This document shows positions 30,349-38,887 of a DNA stretch of 40,618 nt, one piece after another. Location of the stretch: NCBI GenBank assembly GCA_028679185.1, contig JAJRBZ010000080.1, positions 1-40,618 of the forward strand. The letters run 5' to 3'. Position 1 is the first letter of the stretch. Every line of letters starts with the position of its first letter. This DNA is from Methanoregula sp. (GTDB lineage: Archaea; Halobacteriota; Methanomicrobia; Methanomicrobiales; Methanospirillaceae). The translations under genes and the position numbers were made by a program. Below the pieces are notes generated by a model. The model was not told the DNA's origin, ran no database searches, and saw nothing but the letters and a program-made list of their open reading frames with translations.

Positions 30349-32739
30349 ATGACAGATAAAGAATTCACAGAAGTTACGGTAAAGGAAGCTGCTCATGACG
30401 ATGCTGGGAGGGGCATTGCACGGGTGAGTATTGATGTAATGAAAAAACTCGGGCTTGTCTCCGGTGATGTAATCGAAATCCAGGGTAAGAAGAAAGCCGC
30501 TGCGATCGTCTGGCCTGGCTTCCAGCAGGATACCGGTTACAGCATCCTCCGTATAGACGGCAATATCCGGGGCAACCTGAGTACCGGTATTGATGAGAAG
30601 GTTAAGATTCGGAAATCCGAAGCAGAATATGCAAAGAAGGTGGTGATACAGCCCACGCAGCCAATACGTCTGGTCGGCGGTGAACAGTATCTTTCCCGGC
30701 TATTGCGCGGACGGGCAGTATTTGAAGGTCAGACACAGCGGATAGATGTAATCGGGAATTCCATTACCCTGGTCATTGCAAAAGTCCTGCCAAAAGGCAT
30801 TGCGATTGTAACAGACGAAACCGACATTGAACTCAAAGAGGAACCATATAAACCTGAAGAAGGCAAGAAAGAAGTATCTGACATCCACTACGAGGATATC
30901 GGGGGCCTTGGGCGGGAACTCCAGCTGGTCCGTGAGATGATCGAACTTCCGTTGCGACATCCGGAGATCTTTGAGCGGCTTGGTATTCAGCCTCCCAAAG
31001 GAGTACTCCTCTATGGGCCACCAGGGACTGGAAAGACACTGATCGCAAAAGCGGTCGCGAATGAAGTTGATGCACACTTTATTTCGCTCTCCGGCCCGGA
31101 AATAATGAGTAAATATTATGGCGAAAGTGAGAAAGGGCTGCGAGGAAAATTTGAAGAGGCCGAACAGAATGCACCGGCGATAATTTTTATTGATGAGATT
31201 GATTCAATAGCTCCCAAGCGCGCCGAGGTCCAGGGAGAAGTTGAACGGCGTGTGGTAGCTCAGCTCCTTTCTCTCATGGACGGGCTCAAGGGCCGGGGAC
31301 AGGTAATTGTAATTGCTGCCACCAACCTTCCGGATGCCATAGATCCTGCTCTCCGGCGTGGCGGCCGGTTTGACAGGGAAATCGAAATCGGTATACCGGA
31401 TAAAAAAGGAAGACTGGAAATATTCCAGGTTCATTCCCGGGGTGTACCTCTTGCAGATGATGTAAAATTAGACGAATTTGCAAATTCCACCCACGGGTTT
31501 GTTGGTGCTGACATCTCACTGCTTGTCAAGGAAGCAGCAATGCATGCACTGCGGAAGGTGATACCCCGGATAAAGATAGATGAGGATATCCCCAATGAAG
31601 TACTCGACCAGCTGAAAGTATCCAACGAGGACTTTGCAGAAGCACGCAAACATGTCGAACCTTCCGCAATGCGTGAGGTGCTGGTTGAAGTTCCGGATGT
31701 AACCTGGGACCAGGTCGGCGGGCTGGAGGATGTAAAACAGGAACTCCGGGAGGCTGTTGAATGGCCGCTTAAATTTCCTGATGTATTTGAACGGCTCATG
31801 ACCAAGCCGCCAAAAGGCATCCTGCTTTTCGGACCACCCGGAACCGGTAAAACCCTGCTGGCAAAAGCAGTGGCAAACGAGAGCGAGTGTAACTTCATCG
31901 CGGTAAAAGGCCCCGAACTACTGTCCAAGTGGGTCGGGGAATCAGAAAAAGGTGTCAGGGAGATCTTCCGGAAGGCCAGGCAGGCATCCCCCTCTATCAT
32001 CTTCTTCGATGAGGTTGATGCCCTCGTGCCAAAGCGCGGGACCTTCCAGGGTTCATCCCATGTAACCGAGAGTGTGGTCTCCCAGATACTTACCGAGCTT
32101 GACGGGATGGAGGAACTCAAAAATGTCACCGTCCTTGCAGCGACCAATCGCCCGGATATGCTGGATGATGCACTTCTCCGCCCGGGAAGGCTTGAACGTC
32201 ATATTTATGTTCCGGCGCCGGATGAAGAAAGCCGAAGGAAGATTTTTGAAGTCTACCTTGGAGGGGAGACTGAAAATATCCTTGCAAAAGATGTTGACAT
32301 CGGTGTGCTGGTAAAAAAGACTGAAGGATATGTCGGTGCTGATATTGAAGCTCTCGTACGGGAAGCAAAGATGGCAGCCATGCGTGATTTCATTATCGTC
32401 ATGGGAACCAGGAATGAGCAGGAGCGGAAAGATGCGATCAAGAACGTCATGTTAACCAGCACTCACTTTGATGATGCAATACTCAAGGTGAAGGGATCAC
32501 TTGATCGCGATGCCCTTGAGAAATCCGAGCGCCAGTCATGGGAGATGCTGTATAATCAGGACCAGCGCACTGTTCTTGACAAGTCTTTGGCTGCAATGAA
32601 CCGTGCAGGTCTGGCACGCAAAAAGATTGATGAGAAGGTAATCAGCGATCTCCGGAAAGCGACCTATCAGCGGAAGAAAGACTTTGGAGAGATCGCAAAA
32701 CTTACCGGGGAACTGGAAAAGAACATCGACAAAAAATAA
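30349..32739 (+). CDS. cdc48: Cdc48/VAT family AAA+ ATPase
   Basis: A hexameric unfoldase that feeds proteins to the proteasome or remodels complexes. From ATG 30349 it has 796 residues. The N-domain (about 1-180) begins with the double-psi barrel ([37 protein letters not shown]). D1 has Walker [13 protein letters not shown] and Walker [10 protein letters not shown], with the arginine-finger region [10 protein letters not shown]2 has Walker [13 protein letters not shown] and Walker [10 protein letters not shown], with [13 protein letters not shown] lies eight bases before ATG 30349 and a TATA box at 30290, so the ATG at 30316 is rejected. The C-terminal tail ends in DKK, lacking the eukaryotic HbYX-like end. 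hsp20 follows by 15 bases. Confidence 0.96.
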   Translation: MTDKEFTEVTVKEAAHDDAGRGIARVSIDVMKKLGLVSGDVIEIQGKKKAAAIVWPGFQQDTGYSILRIDGNIRGNLSTGIDEKVKIRKSEAEYAKKVVIQPTQPIRLVGGEQYLSRLLRGRAVFEGQTQRIDVIGNSITLVIAKVLPKGIAIVTDETDIELKEEPYKPEEGKKEVSDIHYEDIGGLGRELQLVREMIELPLRHPEIFERLGIQPPKGVLLYGPPGTGKTLIAKAVANEVDAHFISLSGPEIMSKYYGESEKGLRGKFEEAEQNAPAIIFIDEIDSIAPKRAEVQGEVERRVVAQLLSLMDGLKGRGQVIVIAATNLPDAIDPALRRGGRFDREIEIGIPDKKGRLEIFQVHSRGVPLADDVKLDEFANSTHGFVGADISLLVKEAAMHALRKVIPRIKIDEDIPNEVLDQLKVSNEDFAEARKHVEPSAMREVLVEVPDVTWDQVGGLEDVKQELREAVEWPLKFPDVFERLMTKPPKGILLFGPPGTGKTLLAKAVANESECNFIAVKGPELLSKWVGESEKGVREIFRKARQASPSIIFFDEVDALVPKRGTFQGSSHVTESVVSQILTELDGMEELKNVTVLAATNRPDMLDDALLRPGRLERHIYVPAPDEESRRKIFEVYLGGETENILAKDVDIGVLVKKTEGYVGADIEALVREAKMAAMRDFIIVMGTRNEQERKDAIKNVMLTSTHFDDAILKVKGSLDRDALEKSERQSWEMLYNQDQRTVLDKSLAAMNRAGLARKKIDEKVISDLRKATYQRKKDFGEIAKLTGELEKNIDKK

Positions 32740-32754
32740 CAACCGGAGGAAATA

Positions 32755-33201
32755 ATGTACGAAGACCCGCAGGATATGTTCCGCAAGATGGACAGACTGT
32801 TCTCCCATCTTTTTGCCCAGATGACCAGCGATTTTTCCGATGGAGACCCCCAGGCATCCGGCTTTCACACGGTCATGCCGGCTGGTGGAATGCAGTCACA
32901 GATACCGGGTTTACATGACATCCCGTGTCGGGGGAGCACCCGACCCGCTGTAGAGGTCCACCGGCATGGAAACGAGGTGAAAGCAGTCACCGAACTTCCC
33001 GGTACAACAAAGGATGGAATAAGGCTCAATGTACAGGGTCCGGCCCTCATAATCGATGCAGACGGGGGTCATGTACAGTACCACACAACTGCTGCGCTGC
33101 CTCCTGTTGATCCCGTATCAATGCAGGCCTCGTTCAAAAACGGGGTACTTGAAGTGACGTTTAAGATTCTGCCTGATATGTCCGATGAAAATATCTCATA
33201 A
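32755..33201 (+). CDS. hsp20: Small heat-shock protein, Hsp20/alpha-crystallin family
   Basis: An ATP-independent holdase. The 148-residue product has an N-terminal arm beginning MYEDPQDMFRKMDRLFSHLF, a Met/Pro/Gly-rich linker, and an alpha-crystallin domain: 'RPAVEVHRHGNEVKAVTELPGTTKDGIRLNVQGPALIIDADGGHVQYHTTAALPPVDPVSMQASFKNGVLEVTF'. This contains the 'F.NGVLEV' strand that defines the family. The C-terminal I-x-I anchor is only weakly present (FKILPDM). CCGGAGGAAATA precedes the ATG. It lies 15 bases after cdc48, so the two are one operon and probably act together on unfolded proteins. Confidence 0.88.
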   Translation: MYEDPQDMFRKMDRLFSHLFAQMTSDFSDGDPQASGFHTVMPAGGMQSQIPGLHDIPCRGSTRPAVEVHRHGNEVKAVTELPGTTKDGIRLNVQGPALIIDADGGHVQYHTTAALPPVDPVSMQASFKNGVLEVTFKILPDMSDENIS

Positions 33202-33214
33202 AAGAGATCCAATA

Positions 33215-33221
33215 TTTTTTT
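33215..33221 (+). terminator. T-run terminator after hsp20
   Basis: Seven Ts (33215-33221), 14 bases after the hsp20 stop, fit an archaeal oligo-T terminator. No strong hairpin is seen. The rest of 33222-33442 shows no supported gene. Confidence 0.45.
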
Positions 33222-33442
33222 AATCTTCAATGTTAATCCACAGCAATTTTTCTCTCGAGATACATTGCCGTGTTGATTTCATCAGCAGATAAACAATGGT
33301 TCCTCTTCTCCCGATCATCGTTTCAGGTTCATGGTTCTGACATGGAACCTCATTAATTTAATACTATTTTCCGGTTTTTTAAATACAGTTACGCCCCCTC
33401 CTTACTATCATACTCTTGAATATTCCAGGTAAAATCAGCATC

Positions 33443-33601
33443 ATGGAATCTTTCTGGTGCTCAAAGAAAAATTCAATACCTGCAATGATGAAAGCTCCAC
33501 AGAACTATAATCCTGCATTAACACCATGCCTTAAGGCTGAATGTGAGAAGTGGGATAATGGTGAGTGCTTCTATATCCACAAAGTAATAACGTTAAGGTG
33601 A
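33443..33601 (+). CDS. Small four-cysteine protein, copy 2
   Basis: A 52-residue protein beginning MESFWCSKKN. It is the close copy of the gene at 1158-1310: 35 of the first 47 residues are identical, with cysteines at 6, 29, 34 and 42 in the same spacing, plus conserved PQNYNPALTPCL and CFYI. Similarity starts exactly at this Met, so ATG 33443 is preferred over TTG 33416. The DNA is also strongly similar but clearly diverged. The cysteines and aromatic residues suggest a small metal-binding or redox protein; the function is unknown. It sits between the hsp20 terminator and a small membrane protein gene, with no shared neighbours with copy 1. Confidence 0.65.
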   Translation: MESFWCSKKNSIPAMMKAPQNYNPALTPCLKAECEKWDNGECFYIHKVITLR

Positions 33602-33660
33602 ATTGATTAATGGATAATAATGGATGTTATTTAATTAAGAAAGATTAAATTCTTAAAATT

Positions 33661-33960
33661 ATGAATGAACCAAATATTCCGAAGTTACCCTATACATGGG
33701 GTATAATATTTTTTATTATCGGTTGTTTTTTTATGGTTCTCGGTGTTATTCAATTTAATAATTGGATCATTTTCTCAGGCGTGGGTGTTTGCATATTGGG
33801 TTTATTAATCGCTTGGGGCCTTCTTTACTTTGAATGGGTAATTGATAAAAGTCCGTCGGTTGATGAAGCAAAACAATATGCAGTGCTATATATTGGGTTA
33901 GCAGTAATCATTTTTTTACTTTCAATGATCCTTATTGGTATTTCATTATTTAAAAAATAA
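33661..33960 (+). CDS. Small three-helix membrane protein
   Basis: The 99-residue product has three hydrophobic helices: about residues 12-33 (WGIIFFIIGCFFMVLGVI), 36-58 and 72-96. A polar loop (IDKSPSVDEAKQYAV) lies before the last, and the end is LFKK. I do not recognise the family. It is AT-rich, like copy 2 of the four-cysteine gene 59 bases upstream. No SD is visible; the AT-rich sequence upstream may contain a promoter for a leaderless transcript. A perfect hairpin follows 14 bases after its stop. Confidence 0.6.
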   Translation: MNEPNIPKLPYTWGIIFFIIGCFFMVLGVIQFNNWIIFSGVGVCILGLLIAWGLLYFEWVIDKSPSVDEAKQYAVLYIGLAVIIFLLSMILIGISLFKK

Positions 33961-33974
33961 AAAAAGTTTTAGAC

Positions 33975-33994
33975 TTTTGGAAATAATTCCAAAA
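33975..33994. terminator. Perfect 8-bp hairpin, terminator or operator
   Basis: TTTTGGAA (33975-33982) and TTCCAAAA (33987-33994) pair fully around ATAA, followed by CACCTATTTTT. It could end the small membrane protein transcript. It could instead be a palindromic operator for the FBPase-aldolase pair, although that start is over 200 bases away. Confidence 0.45.
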
Positions 33995-34206
33995 ACACCT
34001 ATTTTTAATACTTCCGGGAATGATAAACTGGTTGTCCCAGGGCGGGTATGGTAAATTGCAGGGAATTGTGTAGAAACGAATTAACCTGATTTCCAAATTT
34101 GTTCAAGTCTGATAAACCTCGGGATCAAACGACTACACAAACCAGGGCAGCCGGCTGGATAATCCACCATGCAACGCTCTTTGCGACAGAAAAAGGCGGT
34201 AAAAAT

Positions 34207-35115
34207 ATGGACCTAAAAAATTTCCTTACAGGCGCAGGAACACCAAAAAACCTCACGAACGTAATTCTCCTTTTAAGTACACAGGCTCAGGACGTGAAGG
34301 ACGGTTTTCTCCGGAACTGTATGAAAACACAAACCTGTGAACAGACCAGAAACGTATTTGGCGAAGAGCAGATGGCTCTTGACAAGTATGCTGACGGGGT
34401 GTTTGTTTCCGGACTTAAAAAGTCACGACTTGTCCGTTATATCGCGACAGAAGAACAGGAGCAGCTCATCGAAATAGAGAACCCGATAAACAATTTTGGC
34501 GTTGTTATTGATCCACTTGATGGTTCCTCGCTTATTGATGTGAATCTTTGTATAGGATCGATCATCGGTATCTATCCCGGGCATGTTCTGGAAAAAGGTG
34601 CCAAGATGGTTGCTGCCCTGTACATCCTGTACGGGCCTCTCACCACTCTGACATTAACAACAGGAAAGGGAGTTCATGAATTCGTCCTTGACGATACAGG
34701 TGAATTCATACTCATGCAACAGGATATCAAAATCCCGGAGGGGAAAATATACGCACCTGGTGCCCTGAGAAAGGATTATCTCCCGGCTCATGCACGGTGG
34801 ATTGAGCAACTCGAGCAGGCGGGATATAAACTACGCTTCAGTGGCTGTTTTGTTGCAGATGTACACCAGATCCTCCATAAAGGTGGGGTCTTTACCTATC
34901 CTGGATTCAAAGGCAGGGAAAAAGGAAAACTGAGACTATTATACGAGGCAAATCCCATGGGGAAAATCATTCATGAGGCTGGCGGGGCAATCAGTAACGG
35001 AAGGACAGACATCCTGGGTATTACACCAGAAGCAATCGACCAGGTCACTCCCATCTATGTGGGAGGTACAAAAGAGATCAGACTTATTGAAAAGTATATG
35101 ACGGAAGGGGGATAA
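34207..35115 (+). CDS. fbp: Fructose-1,6-bisphosphatase, class I
   Basis: Hydrolyses fructose-1,6-bisphosphate to fructose-6-phosphate in gluconeogenesis. The class I metal motif 'DPLDGSS' (in [15 protein letters not shown]) is clear, and 'GIYPG', '[18 protein letters not shown]', '[14 protein letters not shown]' and '[26 protein letters not shown]' are all characteristic. ATG 34207 gives 302 residues and has AGGCGGT seven bases upstream. A longer frame from 34099 starts with TTG and adds 36 residues not typical of the family. The aldolase gene follows after 18 bases in the same operon. The class is mainly bacterial/eukaryotic, and the bases here are visibly AT-richer than the FBPA/ase gene, so transfer is possible. 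Confidence 0.93.
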   Translation: MDLKNFLTGAGTPKNLTNVILLLSTQAQDVKDGFLRNCMKTQTCEQTRNVFGEEQMALDKYADGVFVSGLKKSRLVRYIATEEQEQLIEIENPINNFGVVIDPLDGSSLIDVNLCIGSIIGIYPGHVLEKGAKMVAALYILYGPLTTLTLTTGKGVHEFVLDDTGEFILMQQDIKIPEGKIYAPGALRKDYLPAHARWIEQLEQAGYKLRFSGCFVADVHQILHKGGVFTYPGFKGREKGKLRLLYEANPMGKIIHEAGGAISNGRTDILGITPEAIDQVTPIYVGGTKEIRLIEKYMTEGG

Positions 35116-35133
35116 ATCAGGTGTGATTAGCAT

Positions 35134-36273
35134 ATGAAACAAAACGATTATGGTCCAATCCCTGGTTCAACAATATTTCGAGGCATTTCCGGCCGAAAAA
35201 CAATTATCATGGCAGCTAACACACGGATTGCTACTGTCGCCAGGGGAATTTTCAAAGCTGCAAAGGAAACTGATTCTGCGGTTTTCATGGAGCTTGCCCG
35301 GTCTGAATGTGACCTGAAAGGAGGGTATACAGGTTTAACTCCAAAGGATTTCTCAGAAAAGATGAGAGAAGCTGCAGAGGCGACCCGGTTTGATATCTGG
35401 GCTCTTCATGCTGACCATATTACTATTAAGACAGGAGACGCAAAAGAGATCGAAAGTACAAAACAGTTAATCGATGCCCAGATTATGGCAGGGTATACAT
35501 CATTTGCCATTGATGCATCACACCTGTTTAATTTTGAAGGAAAAAATGTCCGTCAGGAACTGGACAAAAATATCCTGGTCACTTCCGAACTGGCCATTTA
35601 TATTAAAAACAACATGAAAGGGAAGGATTTCGGTCTGGAAGTGGAAGTGGGGGAGATCGGGAGAAAAGATGGTCAAGGGATGATCCTGACAAAACCCGAA
35701 GAAGCGGTTGAATTCATAAAAGCCCTGCATGATAACGGAGTGTATCCGCAGGTGCTGGCAATTGCCAATGGAAGCACGCACGGACACGTGTATGATGAAA
35801 AAGGGAACGTAATCGAGCAGCTTTCCATCGATATCCCACGGACAAAAGCTGTTGCAAAAGCATTACGGGATAATAAACTGAATGTCGGCATTGCCCAGCA
35901 TGGGATAACAGGAACTCCCCGGGATCTCATTAATCAGCATTTCCCCAAAGGGGATATCATCAAAGGAAACGTCGGAACGTTCTGGCAGGATGTCGTATTC
36001 AATGCCCTGAAAGTGTACGAGCCTGCATTGTATAAAAACATCCAAGAATGGACTCTGGAGAAATACCGGCCCGCAAATCCCGGGAAAAAAGACAGCCAGA
36101 TATTTGACGGGAATTGCAAGTTTGCGATCAAAGAATTTTTCAAAGAGATCTATTCGGTAGAAGAAGATACTGAACAGGCAATTCTGGCAATGACATATGC
36201 TGAAAGTCTCGTCTTTTTCAAATCGTTCAGTTCATATGGGTCTGCATCTCTTGTGAGAAAAGTTCTTGAGTAA
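35134..36273 (+). CDS. Class II (zinc) fructose-bisphosphate aldolase-like protein
   Basis: A metal-dependent TIM-barrel ketose-bisphosphate aldolase. Zinc ligands are recognisable: 'WALHADHITI' (His92 and neighbours), 'ANGSTHGHVYDEKG' and 'AQHGITGTPRDLI', the last matching the HG-x-x-G-T motif. After a basic N-terminus, 'AANTRIATVARGIFKAAKETDSAVFMELARSE' is the class II start. At 379 residues it is longer than the usual 285-350. The substrate may be fructose- or another ketose-bisphosphate. AGGTGTGA lies seven bases before ATG 35134. It pairs with the class I FBPase upstream, which gives a complete bacterial-style step from triose phosphates to fructose-6-phosphate. The next gene is its archaeal counterpart. 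Confidence 0.85.
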   Translation: MKQNDYGPIPGSTIFRGISGRKTIIMAANTRIATVARGIFKAAKETDSAVFMELARSECDLKGGYTGLTPKDFSEKMREAAEATRFDIWALHADHITIKTGDAKEIESTKQLIDAQIMAGYTSFAIDASHLFNFEGKNVRQELDKNILVTSELAIYIKNNMKGKDFGLEVEVGEIGRKDGQGMILTKPEEAVEFIKALHDNGVYPQVLAIANGSTHGHVYDEKGNVIEQLSIDIPRTKAVAKALRDNKLNVGIAQHGITGTPRDLINQHFPKGDIIKGNVGTFWQDVVFNALKVYEPALYKNIQEWTLEKYRPANPGKKDSQIFDGNCKFAIKEFFKEIYSVEEDTEQAILAMTYAESLVFFKSFSSYGSASLVRKVLE

Positions 36274-36295
36274 AAATTCAGCGCAACTTTTTTCT

Positions 36296-36303
36296 TTTTA
36301 AAA
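36296..36303 (+). promoter_or_regulatory. TATA-like box of the FBP aldolase/phosphatase gene
   Basis: TTTTAAAA lies about 28 bases before ATG 36328 and follows a pyrimidine tract. This spacing indicates an own promoter with a very short or absent leader, separate from the upstream FBPase-aldolase pair. Confidence 0.45.
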
Positions 36304-36327
36304 GAGATTCTTTACTGTGATTTTCTC

Positions 36328-37425
36328 ATGCCGAAGACTACGATTTCCGTTATCAAGGCAGATGTGGGAAGTTTCCCCGGACACTCCCGCACTCACCCGA
36401 AGCTTCTTGAGAAGGCAGCAAAGATGCTCAAGGAAGAGGAAGGTAAACTGCTCATAGACTCCTTTGTCACCCATTGTGGTGACGACCTTGAATTGATCAT
36501 GACGCATACCCATGGTGTGGACCATGAAAAGGTTCACAAGCTGGCATGGGATGTCTTTATGGAATGCACGGCAATAGCAAAAAGCCTGAAACTCTATGGT
36601 GCCGGCCAGGATATGCTTGCCGATGCATTTTCCGGAAATGTCAAGGGTATGGGCCCGGGTGTTGCCGAGATGGAGTTTGAGGAACGGGGAAGTGATCCCG
36701 TTCTTGTTTTCATGGCAGACAAAACTGAGCCGGGCGCATGGAACTTCTTCCTCTACAAGATCTTTGCCGACCCGTTCAACACGGCAGGTCTTGTGATCGA
36801 CCCATCTATGCATAAGGGTTTTGTCTTTGAGGTTCACGATCTTATTGAAAAACGCCGTATCATGTTCAAGTGCCCGGAAGAGATCTATAATCTTCTCGCG
36901 TACATTGGTGCACCGTCGCGGTACGTGATTAAGCATGTGTTCAAGCGCGAGGGCGATATTGCTGCTGCATCCAGCACCCAGCGCCTGAGTCTGATCGCGG
37001 GAAAATACGTTGGCAAGGATGACCCGGTCATGATCGTCAGGGCCCAGAGCGGTTTTCCTGCGGTCGGTGAAGTGATCGATCCATTCTGCACACCGGTACT
37101 TGTCGCCGGCTGGATGCGTGGATCGCACCACGGTCCGTTAATGCCTGTCGGTCTGTGCGATGCCAACTGTACCAGGTTTGATGGGCCACCCCGGGTCATT
37201 TGTATGGGTTTCCAGGTCAGCAATGGAAAACTCATCGGTCCTGCAGATATGTTTGATGATGTAGGATTCGATCGTGTGCGGGCGCGTTGTAATGAGATTG
37301 CTGACCTTATACGGGCGCAGGGGCCATTCGAGCCTCACCGCCTCTCGCTTGGGGAGATGGAATATACTACTCTCCCGGGTGTTGAAAAGGTACTTTCAAA
37401 ACGATGGGAGCCGCTTCCTCCATAA
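36328..37425 (+). CDS. Fructose-1,6-bisphosphate aldolase/phosphatase (bifunctional, class V)
   Basis: The archaeal one-way gluconeogenic enzyme that both condenses triose phosphates and dephosphorylates the product. The 365-residue sequence is full length and typical: 'ISVIKADVGSFPGHSRTHP' (metal ligands), 'LIDSFVTHCGDDLELIMTHTHG', 'LYGAGQDMLADAFSGNVKGMGPGVAEMEFEERGSDP', 'ADKTEPGAWN', 'GKYVGKDDPVMIV' (Tyr and Lys three apart, matching the catalytic Tyr/Lys pair of the aldolase step), and 'GSHHGPLMPV'. It has its own TATA-like box. Its base composition is GC-richer than the class I FBPase and aldolase just upstream, so it looks like the resident enzyme. The two systems overlap in function. 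Confidence 0.95.
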   Translation: MPKTTISVIKADVGSFPGHSRTHPKLLEKAAKMLKEEEGKLLIDSFVTHCGDDLELIMTHTHGVDHEKVHKLAWDVFMECTAIAKSLKLYGAGQDMLADAFSGNVKGMGPGVAEMEFEERGSDPVLVFMADKTEPGAWNFFLYKIFADPFNTAGLVIDPSMHKGFVFEVHDLIEKRRIMFKCPEEIYNLLAYIGAPSRYVIKHVFKREGDIAAASSTQRLSLIAGKYVGKDDPVMIVRAQSGFPAVGEVIDPFCTPVLVAGWMRGSHHGPLMPVGLCDANCTRFDGPPRVICMGFQVSNGKLIGPADMFDDVGFDRVRARCNEIADLIRAQGPFEPHRLSLGEMEYTTLPGVEKVLSKRWEPLPP

Positions 37426-37524
37426 TATTTTTTCCTCCAAGGTGTTATGTAACTCCGTTTTTTTTTGTCCATAGTTGTGAAATTTCTCAAGACTGATTCT
37501 TCGGGTCTATGATGATGGGCAAAC

Positions 37525-37533
37525 TTTAATTAT
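37525..37533 (+). promoter_or_regulatory. TATA-like box of the LSm gene
   Basis: TTTAATTAT lies 23-31 bases before ATG 37556, the spacing expected for a leaderless transcript. This favours that start over the in-frame TTG at 37535. Confidence 0.4.
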
Positions 37534-37555
37534 CTTGCATCCCAAATTAGGGCAG

Positions 37556-37792
37556 ATGGTTAACGGAATTGTTTTGCCGATAAAAAAGGTGTTCGGGCTG
37601 GTGGATTCAAAAATATCTGTCGAAATCAAGGACGAAGGCCGGAAACTTCAGGGGCGTCTGGTAGCCGTGGATGAGTACCTGAATATCCACATGGACGAAA
37701 CGATCGAGCTTGTCGATAACCAGCGTGGTAGAAGCCTTGGCACGGTCGTGATACGGGGCAATAATATTCTTACCATTGCACCGGTTATATAA
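37556..37792 (+). CDS. LSm/Sm-like RNA-binding protein
   Basis: Archaeal Sm proteins form heptameric rings that bind U-rich RNA. From ATG 37556 the product is 78 residues with both Sm motifs. Sm1 is 'KISVEIKDEGRKLQGRLVAVDEYLNIHMDETIEL', including the L-x-G and D-x-x-x-N/M-x-x-L type residues. Sm2 is 'SLGTVVIRGNNILTI', matching the I-R-G-x-N-I-x-x-I motif. The size is typical. AGGGCAG just before the ATG is too close to be a strong SD; the TATA box at 37525-37533 points to a leaderless start. The winged-helix gene follows by 21 bases with its own SD and is probably in the same operon. Confidence 0.92.
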   Translation: MVNGIVLPIKKVFGLVDSKISVEIKDEGRKLQGRLVAVDEYLNIHMDETIELVDNQRGRSLGTVVIRGNNILTIAPVI

Positions 37793-37813
37793 CAGGCACA
37801 AAGGTGGACAAAA

Positions 37814-38155
37814 GTGACAGATCCCGTTGAAGAAACACTGAGACTGATTCAGTCGAAACCTGAAGGTATTCTCCAGAGCGAACTCTGGAAAGAGCTTGGC
37901 GTTGACAGCCGTAAATGTTCACGGATTGTCAAAAAACTTGAAGATGCCGGAATTATTGAGAGGTCTGAGTTCAAGAAAGATGGGATTAAGACGTTCCTTC
38001 TGCGTGCCAAAAAGATGCCGGTTAATCCCTCTGACCTGCTTGCAGGAGATGAGTTGATCCCCTGTATCAATTGTGAACTTGAATGCATCGTTGAGGAGTG
38101 TCATCCTCTCATGGACTGGATGTACCAGCTGGCGATTGTTCAGCACACGGAATAA
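37814..38155 (+). CDS. Winged-helix regulator with a cysteine-rich tail
   Basis: GTG 37814 has GGTGG six bases upstream and starts a 113-residue protein. Residues about 5-65 form a winged helix (ETLRLIQSKPEGILQSELWKELGVDSRKCSRIVKKLEDAGIIERSEFKKDGIKTFLL). The C-terminal part carries 'CINCELECIVEEC' with four Cys (C-x2-C-x3-C-x4-C), a likely zinc or Fe-S site. This layout, wHTH plus C-terminal Cys cluster, is seen in archaeal redox- or metal-sensing regulators; I cannot name the family with certainty. It follows the LSm gene in what looks like one operon. The target genes and signal are unknown. Confidence 0.78.
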   Translation: MTDPVEETLRLIQSKPEGILQSELWKELGVDSRKCSRIVKKLEDAGIIERSEFKKDGIKTFLLRAKKMPVNPSDLLAGDELIPCINCELECIVEECHPLMDWMYQLAIVQHTE

Positions 38156-38239
38156 CCGGTTTTTTCCATTCTGGCATTATACCGCTTCGTTTCGATATAC
38201 TGAAATACGTTTCAGTGAAAAAGAATTATCCTGTTTATT

Positions 38240-38740
38240 ATGGTAAAATACAGGATTCCGCTTATCATCCAGTGCCTCATTTTTTTGATCCCACTGAATA
38301 TTTACATGTGGGGGGATTGGATTGTTGTTGATTTACAGTGGGCGCTCTTCCGTTATCAACAATCTCCGTTTGGGAACAGCCTCATCCCGGGATACAAGGA
38401 TATCAATTATATTTTTCTGGGGCAGACTACGGGGCTGTATAATATCCTTTCAATATTATTCTGGATAACAGGAGGCGTTCTTCTCATCATCGGACTGCTT
38501 CTGATAATTCAGGCAAATCTCGATGAGAGATTAATACTCATAAAGAAGGCTTCAATTTTTACCGTAATTTCTGGTATCTTATTTGGTTTGTCAGCTCTGT
38601 TACGATTCTTCGGTGGGTTTGCCATCCCTGTTGGCGTTCCAATTGTCATGTTTTTCGGTTGGTGGATGTACAAAGAGAAGTTTGAACCAGACAGGACAGA
38701 AGAGCCCTTGGATGATAAAGAACCAGCTGTGCCTGAATAG
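38240..38740 (+). CDS. Four-helix membrane protein of unknown function
   Basis: The 166-residue product has hydrophobic segments at about 6-25, 62-90, 100-122 and 125-145. A long polar loop after the first helix includes 'WALFRYQQSPFGNSLIPGYKDINY', and an acidic C-terminal tail includes 'EEPLDDKEPAVPE'. I recognise the general pattern of Methanomicrobiales integral membrane proteins but no named family. No SD is evident before ATG 38240. It lies 84 bases after the winged-helix gene in the same direction, and the sensory gene downstream has its own SD after 147 bases; no functional link is shown. Confidence 0.65.
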   Translation: MVKYRIPLIIQCLIFLIPLNIYMWGDWIVVDLQWALFRYQQSPFGNSLIPGYKDINYIFLGQTTGLYNILSILFWITGGVLLIIGLLLIIQANLDERLILIKKASIFTVISGILFGLSALLRFFGGFAIPVGVPIVMFFGWWMYKEKFEPDRTEEPLDDKEPAVPE

Positions 38741-38887
38741 TGCGGGAAAAATCCTGACTTATCGTCCATTTTTTTGAATTTCTCATTTGAAACTGTATCA
38801 GGATCTTTTGAATTCTCGGACAACTATTTATCGCAAAACTATCCACCTCATATGAGTGAATAATTCGCAATTTCCCCCGGGAGATAT

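Noticed and set aside
36298-37131. 277-residue minus-strand frame opposite the FBP aldolase/phosphatase
   Set aside because: The plus strand is an unmistakable full-length enzyme. The minus frame is a codon-bias shadow.
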